A stretch of DNA of 64,000 nt from Agriotes lineatus (GCA_940337035.1 CALNHX010003571.1:1-64000), one strand, 5' to 3'. Shown: positions 1 through 11,422, counted from the first letter of the stretch. Notes: generated from the letters alone by a model not told the origin. Program-made: numbers and translations.

Positions 1-64
1 ACAACAACCAAATAACAGGCCCGTAATGAATATAACGGTACTTGAACTGTTACGGAAAATTATT

Positions 65-436
65 TTATATTTGGTTACTATAGAAACAACAATCATGCAC
101 TTTATTTGGGTAAACAATAGTTTCGTAGTATTCAACGGTATTTTTGTTTTTATAAGTTGCTGGTGCAAAAAATGTTACACGACAGTCGATCGTTGAGCGT
201 GTTATTTGAACAGGTCTAAAAAAATAGAAAAACTCGGCCTGTTCTAAGGCACTTACCGATCTTGTAACGTAATATACTATAAGAGTTTTAAATTGTACAT
301 TAAGTATCAAGGACGGTTTACCGGCCAAAGGCAATATGCTGGTAATTTTACCGTTCCCCATGCTTATAGTATTTTTTGCAGGACTGGAATAACTTAAGTA
401 CTTATTTTTACCAAAATATATTGTAATGTTGAATTG
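65..436 (-). CDS. Unidentified open frame, possible exon or decayed gene
   Basis: A minus-strand frame is open from 436 down to a TAA at 65, 123 residues, with an internal ATG at 361 that would give 98 residues. That is long for DNA this AT-rich, and the composition is mixed rather than low-complexity: it includes GKITSILPLAGKPSL, aromatic-rich stretches and several Cys. No signal peptide, membrane span or familiar motif is apparent. A TTCCAG acceptor-like site lies just upstream of the ATG on the minus strand, so it could be a terminal exon; a mobile-element origin is equally possible. I do not recognise the family and assign no function. Confidence 0.3.
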   Translation of the reverse strand, partial: QFNITIYFGKNKYLSYSSPAKNTISMGNGKITSILPLAGKPSLILNVQFKTLIVYYVTRSVSALEQAEFFYFFRPVQITRSTIDCRVTFFAPATYKNKNTVEYYETIVYPNKVHDCCFYSNQI

Positions 437-584
437 TCAAAACGTTTGACGTTTGTTCTTTGACAGGTCACTTGTGTAAATTTATGTTTCGCATTTTCTA
501 TAATAATGTGATATTTTACTAAATTCAAAAGCGATTAATAAAGTGGCACTTTGGTGCATAGAAATGTCACTTTACTATATGCTA

Positions 585-763
585 ATGTCACTGTCAAATT
601 CGAGGTTAGCAGGTTAGGTTTTGTGTCAGTTTGTGTCAAATTCGAGGTTAGCAGGTTAGGTTTTGTGTCAAAAATGACGGAAAACCTAACCTGCTAAACT
701 CGAATCTGACATAGACTTACAGTGCCACCAACATATTATTCATACGTTTGAATTTCCACAGCC
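585..763. mobile_element. Core hairpin MITE, copy 1 (left arm duplicated)
   Basis: This is the first of eight copies of a hairpin whose arms read roughly TGACATAGACTTACAGTGCC and its complement around an AACCTAACCTGC block. The left terminus is truncated, and the left arm block is present twice in direct orientation (591-628 and 633-670, 42-bp step). The right side runs into an outer arm ending near CGTTTGAATTTCCACAGC, the same outer arm as the copy at 38798-39012. No coding capacity. Confidence 0.8.
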
Positions 764-840
764 GTCTTTTTTAATGGACATGTGGTATTATGCTTTTATA
801 TAAATGTGTATTTATAAATACTAATAGGAAATGCGAAAAT

Positions 841-986
841 ATAGTACACACACTTCGTAAGAAAAGTAGTTTGGTTAAACTTATATAGCTCTTTAAGTTA
901 CTCGCTCGCTTCGCTCGCTCGTACTCAATCAAGCTATATTCATTTAGTAAAACTTTACTTTTCTAAACTTGCTGTGTAATATACTA
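841..986. mobile_element. Foldback element with GCGAGCGAG loop
   Basis: Imperfect inverted repeat: an AGTACACACACTT/AAGAAAAGTAGTTT arm pairs with AAACTTTACTTTTCTAAAC/GTAATATACT on the right. The loop is CTCGCTCGCTTCGCTCGCTCG. The arms match the element at 8099-8237, so this is a small dispersed family. Non-autonomous, superfamily not evident. Confidence 0.65.
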
Positions 987-2125
987 TTGTGAACGGTAAG
1001 TAATTTATTGACATTTAAAAACGGTGAGTGCTTACCGTTCAGTTTTCATAAATGCAACTTACTGTCATGGAAACTGATGTGGTGAATGATCTAAAACCCG
1101 CAATCGTGCAAAAAATTATTTTCTTCAGCCTGGGGCCGCAATTATTTCAACTATTATTCAAGATAGGAAGGCATTTGTAAAGAAGAATAATGTTTAACAC
1201 CAAAGAAAATTGAAGATGAAGTTCTTGCCGAAAGAATCTTTAGATGTATAGAAAAGTTAGAAATAAATTTAAAAGGAATAATATTTTTTTAGAGGGTTAT
1301 GTGTTTATGTATAGCCAAAATTACACACACGTTAACTTGATCATATAAACTTCATATATAAAAAACGAAGTAACGATTCAGGATCAGCCTTTTAAATTTA
1401 TCAAATGTCAAAATATATAATCGATCACAAAATGAACTGTTTAAGTGAGACACGTTGAAATAATTGTTTTATATTTTTTAAGTAAAGCAAAACATAAATG
1501 CAGCTTTAAGAGTTTGATTTAATACTAATTGCAGATACTAGATGTAAAAGTGCAGGTCCAGGTTTGCCGCAAATTGAAATTAATGGTGGATTCGTATGCT
1601 ACATTGACAGCCCTAACAACTGAGAAACTGAACAATGTTAAATCCAAAATTAAATAGGGAATTTCAGTGGAGTAGTCACAAAACAACACATGTCCGCACA
1701 TGTGCTGATTTGCTTCTCAAACGCACTTCTAAGTTCATATGGAAGCAGCAGCTTTAATAAGACTTGTAACGATGAGTTTCGTAGTGATGCTTGGCAATCT
1801 GATGAAAATTAAGTTACATAATATATTTTCTGTTTTGTTAGACCTAAATTAGTACTATTTTAGGTTACTGAATATTTGGTGAGACAAAATTAAGTTTACT
1901 TTGAGTCACTCAATACCTTATTTTGATTGAGGTGCAAAAGCACACTAAAAATGAAACGTTTTCTCCTGCTACGATATCAAAGATATGTTGGATTTTCTAA
2001 ATAGATGTAGCTATAATGTTTTCCAAAATTTAATAGAACATGAAAACAAGTTTTTCTCGCAAATATGTTTATTGGATATAAGCTGTTTTACAACGAGTAA
2101 CTTATAAAAAAGCCTAATTTCTATG
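987..2125. other. AT-rich spacer, nothing recognisable
   Basis: No open frame of note, no paired repeat and no RNA-gene signature was seen. Probably decayed intergenic or intronic sequence. Confidence 0.5.
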
Positions 2126-2690
2126 TACTACTTCTTTACAGTTTTAGAGAATTCCATGCTTAATCAGACATTTCATTGGTTTTTTATTTAGGTTGTTTAA
2201 TTTTCTCAAATTTCAAACTATGGTTAGCTATTTTTCCTATTTATCAAAAATTGTGGACTTAATTGCTATAAGCTTCGTAGGGGTTATTGATTTAGTACAA
2301 AATGTTTTTAATAAAAAACACAAACGAATTTCTTTATTTTCTTCTTCTACTTCTTTACAATTTTAGAGAATTGCAGGCTTAATCATATCTTTCCATCAAT
2401 TTTTTATTTCGAATGTTTAATTTTCTTAAATTTTAAACTAGTTTGCAACTTTTTTTTATTTCTCAAAAGTTATAGTTTTCATCGTAGGGTATATCATAAT
2501 AATATAGTTTTTGCATAAAAAGCCCAGAAACAAACGAATACCTTTATTTTCTAGATCTACTTTTTTACATTTTTAGATAATTTCATGCTTAAGAAACCTA
2601 TTAATTGTTTATTTATATATTTTGCATTTTTTCAAATTGTAAACTATAGTTTGCTATTTTTTGTATTTATCAAGGATTGCGTCGCAGGGG
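2126..2690 (+). repeat. Three diverged direct repeats, about 215 bp apart
   Basis: Three blocks beginning near 2126, 2344 and 2563 share the order TACTTCTTTACA, TTTTAGAGAATT, a GCTTAAT box, a TTTTTTATTT run, TTTAATTTTCTCAAATTT, AAACTA and a final TCGTAGGGGTTAT motif. The copies differ by many substitutions and small indels, so the array is old. No coding capacity. Confidence 0.65.
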
Positions 2691-4712
2691 TTATTTACTT
2701 CCAAGAGAGAAGGAATTTTATATTCCTTGTTTTAGAATAGAGAACGTCACTTAATCTATAAAAGCCAACTGGAGCACGAAAAACAAATGACATGTGCAAA
2801 CCGTTTCTGACTTTTATTTACAAGTATGAAATATGGGTCTGTATTTGTTAATTTACCAATGTGGCCATTTTTTATATATTTTATATTTAATAAAAATTTT
2901 GCAATAGCCTGTGAAATATATTCCCGTTATATTTTTATCGTGACTAGCTCCCTTTGTTTACATCTAAAAATGTCAGTCATAATTTTGGTCTTATGAAACT
3001 CAGAGATGAAGAGGATACAATGAAATATGAATTGTTTAGGTATCGCTGTTTCGCTAATTTTGATTAGTAACTTATAATGCTTTATGTTTTGCAGAAACAA
3101 CTTACCTAATTAATCCATATATTTTTTAAACACGAAAAAAAACATATTTAATGACGTTAAGACTAATTATGCCAAACAAAAGCGTAATGAAGACAAAGAA
3201 GTCATATTAAGTCAAGCTCACACAACTGCACTTCTCTCAGTAGTAACAATTTTTTTATCTGCTGTAGTTTCCGAGATTCCTATCGTTTTTTAAAAGCGAC
3301 GATTTTGTCATGATTTTAGTGGTACATTTACCTTTCAAAGCCATACAACTTCATAGACTGTCGTGTCGCTTCATTTTGTAATGTGTTCAAACGACGCTAA
3401 TTTAATTTATTGAAATTTCATAAACTGAAAAGCTGGTTTTTGTACGTTGTTGCCATTTTTCTACGAAGGTAGAAATATATTCTCACCGAAGGCATCTTTA
3501 TTATTTTTATCCTTATTTGATTAATATTCTTTGTCTTTCATAGTAAGAATAATAAAACTTGGCGATACATTTCTAAAATATCTTAAAGCAAATACAATGT
3601 GTCTAATGAAATTTGTAAATCCGATTTTAAGCTTGCCTGAAATGCACTAATTGTTTCTTGACGGCCTTACTGCTTTCAGACAACTGATCGCATTTAACAA
3701 TTTTGTTTGCATTCGTAATTATTAACAGATTTCGGGGCAAGAAATTTCCAAAGGCGCTGAATAATTCCGTACCTACCAACAGGCTGCGCCGGGAAGCCAC
3801 CCCGCTTGCCCTGCCCTGGTTCCGCCTCTGCGCAGCGCCATCGATTAAAATAGTGATCAATTAAATAAAGTCATTTTCTTCGTGGATGCTTATTATTGTT
3901 GCTGATGTTTGACTGGCCTGGCCAAACACTTGGGAGACCGGTGCAGGGACGGACTAGTAAGTTGAGATTTAATTTGGCAGCTTTTGTCGTTAGCTCGTCG
4001 AGAATGTGATGGAAAAAATATTCTAGTTTCAAAAATTTATATTATTTACTGCAGTACTGGCGACGGGGAGATTTTGTTTAGATTTTATGTAGTACATATA
4101 CAAAAATAGTTTTACTGAAATTACTACAACTGAAGATGAGATGATCAAATCCTTGAAATTGTACTTTAATTTACAAATCTCATTATTTTATTTAAAAAAT
4201 ATGACTTGTGCAATTTTAGTAAAAATCAAAGTGAGTGTTTTTTTGGCATGTATTTATTTTGTAAAATAATGTTTTAATTTTTCTTTATACGTTACTAATA
4301 TGGTTTAAAACTGAACAGTCTTGCTTCTTCTTTACTCTTAGGTTAATATACTGAAATACATTTTCGTAACTGTTACATATTTTTTACTTATAAATCTAGA
4401 GAGTTTTGATTTTCTTAATACGATTCCATATTAGACAGTTGTTTGAATACGTTTCGACAATGTAATATATTTGAACATCTCTTTTGATTTATTTTAAACA
4501 ATTCGAAAAGAACATTCCATAAATATTCAAACACAAAATGTTTTAACGAGTGCAAATTGGATTCTTGAAGCAACTGTAATTTTTTATATAGCATCTAACA
4601 TTCCACGCATGATTTTTTGTTTCTTCTCTATTTATAATGTTTATTATTGTTTAAAATAATAGAATGTACTTCAATTCTAGAAAAATGCAATTATATTATT
4701 TGTCTTTATTAT
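2691..4712. other. AT-rich spacer with one small GC patch
   Basis: Mostly featureless AT-rich DNA. A short GC-rich patch at about 3770-3850 and a GACTGGCCTGGCCAAAC motif near 3911 stand out, but no gene, RNA or paired repeat could be supported. Confidence 0.45.
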
Positions 4713-5485
4713 TATAGGGTATTTTCTAAGTCGAGTGTGTGACGCATGACGGTTGGAACATAAATAGAAGTGGAAAAAATTCCTGTAGGGTTTGAATCGA
4801 TTTGGATGATATTTGCTAATACACTCCAAGCTGATGTAAATCATCTTTTGAGATGATATTGCTTATTATTGCTGGACTACTAGTAGACAAATCCTAATGG
4901 CAACGGTGATAACTTTTAAAATTTCAAATTGATTGGACAAAATGATAGTGGAAGAAGTGAAACAGCTACGAGTACTTAGGAAGCATAATCACGACTAATG
5001 GCACAATAGATGATAGTATAATAGGTGACACTAAGAATCTGCAAAACAATATATAAAGGGTATCCCTAAAATATGTGAAAATGCTTTAACTACAGATTCG
5101 TGGACTCATAAGGGACTTATCTATATCCAAATGCCTTTCGTTAAACCAAGATTCTACTTCAAAGTTTTTTTTAAGAAACTGATTTTGTTTATGGCGATAG
5201 AATGCTTGGATCGATTTGGATGATCCATAATACTGGTATAAGTCATATTTTGGAATAATGCTGGTTATTATCGATTGACTACTAGTGATTGAAGACATAG
5301 GGCAGCAGGCTATTTAATAAGAATGCCGACAACTTTAAAAAAAATATTGGTAATTTTCTTTTATTTTTGTAATTTTTGGTACCTTTTATGTTTTATAAAT
5401 AAAACCTGAGTGACTGCATCAGAATTTCTTTTATATTACAATGTACCTTCAGAAGAAACACGCTCAACTTAAGAAACACCCTGTA
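4713..5485. mobile_element. TIR element with TACAGGGT-type ends
   Basis: The left end TATAGGGTATTTTCTAAG and the right end CTTAAGAAACACCCTGTA are inverted copies continuing for about 27 bp (TAAGTYGAGYGTG). The ends start and stop at TA, as expected for Tc1/mariner-like insertion. Inside are two diverged direct repeats (about 4797-4915 and 5211-5330) sharing TCGATTTGGATGAT and GACTACTAGT, and a small LINE relic between them. No transposase frame remains. Confidence 0.65.
4944..5055 (+). pseudogene. LINE reverse transcriptase thumb fragment
   Basis: Two adjoining frames read VEEVKQLRV and then LGSIITTNGTIDDSI, the well-known YLGSxIxxxGxxxxEI stretch near the C-terminus of non-LTR retrotransposon reverse transcriptases. 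A single-base frame change separates the halves, and a stop follows at about 5053-5055. It lies inside a TIR element, so it was captured or inserted there. Too short to name a LINE clade. Confidence 0.6.
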
Positions 5486-6127
5486 TTTTATTTGTAATTT
5501 ATAAATACATTAGCTTTCTAAATAGTAGGTACATTTTCAAATATGGATTTTTTTTCTATGATTTTTAAACTAGATCTATGAAAACTTTAACAAAATGCGA
5601 TATAGAAATTGCTGTATGTAAATGTTTAAACATATTTTTTCAATATTGAACAAATAATACTATTTTAGATAACAATGCATGGTCACTGCAGTTTTCCATT
5701 ATTAAAATGTGTTAATTATAGTAAACTCGACATTTTTTGCTGCAAAGGCAAAACTACGAAAACTGAACAAAAAATTTGTCCAGGGATCAAAGGATTTACT
5801 GGTTAGTAACTACTTATAGACTAGAAGTAACTAAAAAAACATATGTTAGTGCAGAAAGATTAAATATTAAATACTTGCAGTTCGTTAACCTAATGATTAA
5901 TGTTGATAGGTGTTAACGATAACCCAAAAATGCATATTTTTTCAGAAAATTTAAGGATTCCAAATAACTTAAATAATTGACATTTCATTTTACGAAAGCC
6001 AAAGATGAAAAGGAGTATCAAGATATATATAATGTAAGTAAAGCACTTTGTACATTTCTGCAAGAGCCAGAGCCTTCAGATTTGAAACCAAAAAAATGTA
6101 AAAAAATTTACAAAGGGCTTTACTCGG
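5486..6127. other. AT-rich spacer with an uncertain short frame
   Basis: A plus-strand 90-codon frame at 5977-6249 is lysine-rich (MTFHFTKAKDEKEYQDIY at its start) but runs into the adjacent element and shows no recognised motif. I regard it as probably chance or a relic. Nothing else is supported. Confidence 0.3.
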
Positions 6128-6555
6128 AACTTCCCTCACAAGTGGGAGTTTTGAAACAAAAAATCTGGAAATATGAAAAGAAAAAACATATGCCTATTTT
6201 CGTCAAAGCTAAACTCTTGATCTATGTGCAAAATATTACTTTTATTTAACTAATTGCTCTTGAGTTAAAGCAAAAATAGACAGAATTTTATTATTTTAAA
6301 ATGATCACCCTGTATATATTTGACCGAAAGTGTATTCAGTTTCCAACCAAGGAGACACATGCAAAATATCGTCTTCCTCCAACAAGTACTTTTTGAGCTA
6401 TATCGCCAACAGACGGACGGACAGGGGCGGAATTGAGAAAACATGTTTTTTTTGGTCATCTAGGGACCCTGCAACGTAAAGATCTAAAGAAATCTCGGAA
6501 GGTAATCTTTTGGAGATTGCAATACCACCTTCGTTTTATAGACGAGGGAAGTAAG
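6128..6555 (-). mobile_element. Family B short TIR element, copy 1
   Basis: The ends are AACTTCCCTC and GACGAGGGAAGT. Internal blocks shared with 16225-16617 and 42497-43126 include the TCTTCCTCCAACA box, the CAGACGGACGGACAG tract and AGGGACCCTGCAACGTAAAGATCT. This copy is inverted relative to the other two. It has no coding capacity; a non-autonomous DNA element is the simplest reading. Confidence 0.7.
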
Positions 6556-7404
6556 AAGACTATTTAAAATAGGAATATTAGCTGCGCAGCACAGTTGTGG
6601 GGCAGAATTAACTCACACAATGCAGTGGTGTATTAACTAACCTACTTAGTGGTATCCAAATCCATAAACTATTTGCTGTGTGCTCATTTCAGTCAAGTAG
6701 ATATATGTCTAAAAATTAATAGTTTATGAGAAAGATTATTTTTGTGTCGATGAATTCCATTTTGGCGCCCCCTGAAATTCTAGGCCAGAACCCCGGGCTT
6801 CTTAGGCTTCTGTTATAATACGTCACTGACACCGTCAATAAAGCAGGTATAGTGATAATAGTTGATAATCACTAGAACAAATGTTTAATATATGAACACA
6901 CTTATAAATACCAACATAAATACCATCGTAGCAAAATCTTTGAACATTTTAAAACATGTCTGTACAGGGAGTCCCAATTTTGATTGGTTAAATAGGAACC
7001 TCCGCTATTGTTATAGGTGGACGAAAATCGTTTGCACATTATGTCAACTTTCCGAGGATAGGACGATAGTGAAAACAGATATAATAGCTATTTATGTTAC
7101 AACTACGAAATTAAATTCTTTTTTGGACACGATCCGCAGTTTATGGCCAAGTGAGCGAGAGACATAAATAAGGTGAGTCTAAAAGTCCACTTTCGTCCGA
7201 GTTACATACATAATTTTTTATTCTACTGCTTTGGAAGCGGTTTTTTTTAAATTATAAAGTGGCAGTTTAATCGAGGAAGTCGGGAAAAGTCGAGGAGGTC
7301 ATAATCATACGGCAAAATGGGAGTATCTATTTTCGACCAATAGAAATGGTTGTTAATTTTTGTTACTATGGTTATTACTGCCGCAGAGTAAAAGTTACTA
7401 GTAT
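6556..7404. other. Spacer without a supported gene
   Basis: Contains a 91-codon plus frame (6892-7167) without recognisable motifs and a patch of pyrimidine-rich sequence near 6770. No paired repeats or RNA genes seen. Confidence 0.35.
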
Positions 7405-7409
7405 AAAAA

Positions 7410-8035
7410 TCTGGTATGATACACGCACACAACTTCCTTTTACAGTGATCTTTTAATTAGCCAAAAATATGATTTTAAATTTTTAAGCATTTGTCAAAAA
7501 TTTTCGAAAACTACAAATTCTACAAAAACGGTACAAAATAGAGCATTAGTTCAAGAGACAAATTTTCTCTAGAATATTAAGCTGAATTTAAAAATCTAAT
7601 AATATACCGGGTGTTCTATTTAAAATAGGAGTTAATAAAAAAAATATAAAAAAAAACAAAAGAAACCCATTTTAGAAGTATTCAACTGGAAAATCACCTA
7701 TCTCACATCAATACACATTAAAAATGTAATAAAAATGTAAAGTTTAAAAAAAAATCTTTAGAGCCGTTTTTGAAAAAATCGAAAAAAACTGAAAAATTAC
7801 AAGAGTAAACACCTACTTCCTACAAGTACACAAAACTTATATATGAAGTTTCAACGCCATACCTCTTTTCGTTTTTGAGATATTTTGTTCACAGACAGAC
7901 AGACACACAGACAGACCAATGAAAAAAATATGTTTTTTGGGTTCAGGGGACTCTAAAACGTGAAGATCTGTTGAAAACTCAATTTCGAATTTTTGGGGTG
8001 AATCCAATACTTCTTTTATTGTAAAAGGAAATAAA
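7410..8035 (+). mobile_element. Family A short TIR element, full copy 1
   Basis: The left terminal zone is TGATACACGCACACAACTTCCTTTTACAG-like and the right end is ATTGTAAAAGGAAAT, so ACTTCCTTTTACA is inverted at the termini. Internal landmarks: ACCGGGTGTTCTATTTAAAA, TATGAAGTTTCAACGCCAT, a CAGACAGACAGACAC tract and AAAACGTGAAGATCTGTTG. Other copies lie at 43448-43735 plus 45010-45260 and, inverted, at 45562-46257. No transposase is encoded. Confidence 0.75.
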
Positions 8036-8098
8036 AAAGTGGGAGTTGTCGGCCGCTAAACGTTATCGAAATTGATAGCTTTTCGATGCAGTAGAAGA

Positions 8099-8237
8099 AT
8101 AGTATATTACGCAATAAGTTTAGAAAAGTGATGTTTTACTGAACAAGTATGGCTGGTTTGAATACGAGCGTCAGCGAGTACTTAAACGGCCATACAAGTT
8201 CAGTAAAACCACTTTTCTTACGTGTTGAGTATATTAT
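8099..8237. mobile_element. Foldback element, second member of the 841-986 family
   Basis: The left arm AGTATATTACGCAATAAG then AGAAAAGTGATGTTTTACTG is inverted on the right as CAGTAAAACCACTTTTCT then GTTGAGTATATTAT. The loop holds ACGAGCGTCAGCGAG, again a GCGAG-type centre. Confidence 0.7.
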
Positions 8238-8374
8238 TTTATCGCATTTCATAAGGAATGTAGAATATTAAATCTTTACATAAAAGTGACACTAAAAGTC
8301 AAAACATAATTAAGCGGGGCAGAATTCGTTTTTATGTACTAAAACACAATAAGCAGCTCCAGTTGATGTTATAC

Positions 8375-8549
8375 GTTTGGCAGTACTGAAGTGTATTGTT
8401 GGTGACACTGTAAGTCTGTGTCAAATTCGAGGCTAACAGTTAGGTTTTGCTTCAGTCTGTGTTAAAATCGACGCAAAACCTGACCTGCTATCCTCGAATT
8501 TTACATAGACTTGCAGTGCCACCAACAATATACTTCAGTACTGCCAAAC
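8375..8549. mobile_element. Core hairpin MITE, copy 2, with GTTTGGCAGTACTG outer arms
   Basis: The conserved core (GTTGGTGACACTGTAAG ... CTTGCAGTGCCACCAAC) sits at the centre of a second inverted repeat, GTTTGGCAGTACTGAAG ... CTTCAGTACTGCCAAAC. The outer arm differs from those of copies 1, 4, 5, 6, 7 and 8. Confidence 0.8.
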
Positions 8550-8785
8550 GCAATGCGAATCGGCGTTGCTATACAGAAAAGTGTTGCTAATGCAGAAAAG
8601 TACCACATTTCTAAACTATTTTTAGTGTAGAAATGTAGTGCATTACCATGTGAAATACGATAAAAAAATATCTAATACCTCCCAGTTATAAGGCTATTAC
8701 TAGATCGATTTTAGACCTCTAAAGTGGCTCATAACCCACTAGTGAGTTAAACCATAACCCACTAGTGAGATAAAAATCAGGACAC

Positions 8786-8935
8786 TCACTACTGTATTGT
8801 TGGTAGCACTGTAAAGCTATGTCAAATTTGGGATTTGCAGGTTAATTTTTGCGTCAGTCTGTATCAAATAACAAACAAAACCTAACCTACTAACCTCGAA
8901 TTTGCCATAGACTGACAATACACTTCAGCGACTCT
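8786..8935. mobile_element. Core hairpin MITE, copy 3
   Basis: Diverged core, with TTGTTGGTAGCACTGTAA on the left and CTCGAATTTGCCATAGACTG on the right. The flanks (ACTGTATTGTTGG; CAATACACTTCAG) look like a worn version of the copy 2 outer arm. Just upstream, CATAACCCACTAGTGAG occurs twice in tandem (8728-8770). Confidence 0.65.
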
Positions 8936-10072
8936 AATTATAAATGTATTTGACCTCTCGGTACTTTCCAATTTGTCACTATGACTTTTCACTGCTGTCG
9001 ATACAAAATTTATGTTTTTCATTGAGTTGTTGGATAAAATTTTGTATGGCACGCGTGTGTTATTACAAATAATTCAAAAAAATATGAATTTCCCGAGCTA
9101 GTCGAAATTTAAAAAAAATATATATATTCCTTCGTCGTACCAGCACTATAAAGTAAGACTTTTTACCTAGGTGATTTATAATCTAGTCAATCTGATTACA
9201 ATGCTTACATTTTTTAAATTTCGATGGAAGTCGTAGTTGACGCGAAATCTCCAAATAGCATACTTTCTTATAGCTTTTCAAACTTGTAGTAATATAAAAA
9301 TTATGACAATTTTTCTCATGCAATGTATAGCGCATTCAGTAAACACAAAAACATTAAAACAATTTTGAAGTTGGCATGTGCATATAATTTTTGTACTAGG
9401 GATACTGGATTTTGTTTTGCAAATGTTTCCACACCTGTATACAGGCAGATTTTAATTTAAAAATGACAATTAATATTTCTGATTGTCAGTGTCAAAGTAG
9501 ATATTTTCTAGAAATTCTTATCCGAAGTTTTATAAAACGTAATAAAAATACCTATTAACAACCGCTACGTCAATAGTATCCAACACAGTACTTGTATAAT
9601 ACCCTTAAAAGTAGTTAATTACAACATTTATGACAGATGGGATGTAAATGTCACACCCTTAACCTATTTGGATTAGTAACTTTTTGTAAATAAATGAAAT
9701 TTTGGAAATCAAAGACCACTTTGTGTTTTTATGTTTACTGAACAGACTATATACTGTTTTAATGAAATGTATTGCAGCTAAAATGAGTTTAAAGTCTAGC
9801 AGTACAAGTTTTGGAAAGTAAAATGGTAACTATCCTTTTTTATTCGTTTTCAATATTTTTTATTGTCTTTATCACTATTAAATTATATTAAACAATTATG
9901 CAACTAATTAAGAATAATTACCATTGCCTCCTATATTAGTGGAAAATAATACAGGACACTTTGATTAGTATTCACATGCTTACGGTTTTCACGTTTTTAA
10001 ATTATTTGTTTTTACTCACTATATACATAGAACTTTTATTTAGAGTGACGACACCGCCTGGGGAGAATCGTG
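8936..10072. other. AT-rich spacer, nothing recognisable
   Basis: No gene, RNA, or convincing repeat was found here. Confidence 0.4.
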
Positions 10073-10210
10073 ATAGGCAGACCAAAAACCAGATGGTCGG
10101 ATGAAATTGTTAAAATTTCCGGTAAAAAATGGAGAAGGGTGGTGGAAGTGGAAGGTAGAGAAAACTTGAAGAACTTGGGAGAGACCTTCATCGAACAGTG
10201 GATGGACTAA
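10073..10210 (+). pseudogene. C-terminal tail of a LINE reverse transcriptase ORF
   Basis: 45 in-frame codons ending in TAA (10208-10210) read IGRPKTRWSDEIVKISG at the start and ETFIEQWMD at the end. This matches the GRPxxRWxDEI ... WxxLGExFVQQW tail typical of insect non-LTR retrotransposon ORF2 proteins. It is intact to its stop and followed by a GAA-rich tail, so it looks like a 5'-truncated LINE insertion. No domain upstream is recoverable. Confidence 0.75.
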
Positions 10211-10368
10211 TAGATTGAAGAAGAAGATATAGAAAGTCGACTTTTGAGCTGTCAATTTCCAACAAGCGGGAAGTAATTTTTATTGCTTCCGGCGAGGAGT
10301 AATATTTCCTATCTATTTTCGTCAGAAAATGCTTACGTTTCTCATTAATTTGAATTAGGAAATTAAGG

Positions 10369-10450
10369 CGATCTATATTGTTCCAGGCCATGACACTGGG
10401 CCTATAAAGTGACCTTTGAAATGGTCTACCACAATCTGGCAACATGGCTG
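10369..10450. repeat. Repeat arm paired with 11030-11104
   Basis: AGGCGATCTATATTGTTCC and GGCCATGACACTGG recur in inverted orientation at 11062-11104, while AATGGTCTACCACAATC resembles the direct sequence at 11038-11058. The two sites are relics of one palindromic element that surrounds or abuts the SINE insertion region. Confidence 0.55.
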
Positions 10451-11029
10451 TGCCAACCTTTAAGAAAAAATTACTAGTTTTGATCACTAAATGAACAATC
10501 TGTCAGTGCACTATCCCTGTCATTGTGATGCATTCCAGTTAAAAAAAAACTATAAAATCACTGCTATTTACATCGCAGTGCGTCACTTCACCGTAATATT
10601 CGATTTAAAAACAATTCCTAATGGGTAGGTCCCTAATTCTCCATTGCAAGTAAATCGCTACTAATTTTGACTTCATCTAAAACAGCAATTTCTTCAAAAT
10701 AACTTGCCTGGAAGCTAGTGATATTGCAGTCAGAACAAGTCTCTTCATCTTATTACCTTTTATATCTGCTCTTTTAAAGTGCTTTTCACACACAACACTA
10801 GCCTTTCCAATCTGTCAGTTTTATAAATGCAAAATGTTTTTCTATTTTTGTGCCACCGTTTCATTAAGTGGAAACTTGAACACGCTAACATATGGAGCAC
10901 CTGATGAAGCGTAAGTTGACTTGCAGCTTGGTACGTAACACTTCAAAGGCATTTTTGGAACTTATATGAACTGCCTTGTCAAAATTTGGTTTTTAATGTC
11001 AAATATATTTCAAACAAACAAAACTTAGT

Positions 11030-11104
11030 GTGTCTTGGAATGGCCTAGCACACAATCTGGCAACAGAGCCAGTGTCATGGCCTGGAACAATATAGATCGC
11101 CTTG
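11030..11104. repeat. Repeat arm paired with 10369-10450
   Basis: Contains CACAATCTGGCAACAGAG followed by CCAGTGTCATGGCCTGG and AATATAGATCGCCTT, the inverted partner of the block near 10369-10410. Confidence 0.55.
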
Positions 11105-11139
11105 GTATGACACATGGGAAAACGTACAATTTCTGTACT

Positions 11140-11422
11140 TGTGGGTACTTCAGGGTCCCGGGTGGTGTAGCTTGAATCAGCGTCCACGTTCGATCAGTAG
11201 AGTTAAGCAACGCTCTTTCTGGCCAGAACTTGGATGGGAGTTCCACGGTTGCATCTCCCGACGTTTCGTGGTACGGCTGCCACGGAAATAGTTGGTCCCG
11301 GATGACATAATAACATCATGACAGTCGTTAGTAGGGTTGGAAGTCCCCATAAATGCACAGCGACGCCTATAAAATTGGCCTAACGGCTGTTGGCTGAGTG
11401 CGAAATAAATAAATAAATAAAT
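11140..11422 (+). mobile_element. 5S-rRNA-derived SINE (SINE3-like)
   Basis: The stretch 11167-11245 follows the order of a eukaryotic 5S rRNA gene: TTGAAT, CGATCA, GAGTTAAGCAACG (internal box A region) and GGCCAGAACTTGGATGGG (box C region). A non-5S body follows and the element closes with five AAAT units (11403-11422), the usual 3' tail of a SINE. The internal RNA polymerase III promoter would drive its transcription and a partner LINE would supply reverse transcriptase; both points are family knowledge. The 5' limit is uncertain. Confidence 0.7.

Noticed and set aside
3627..3860. 77-codon minus-strand frame over the small GC patch
   Set aside because: No motif, and its protein-like look comes from a short GC patch only.
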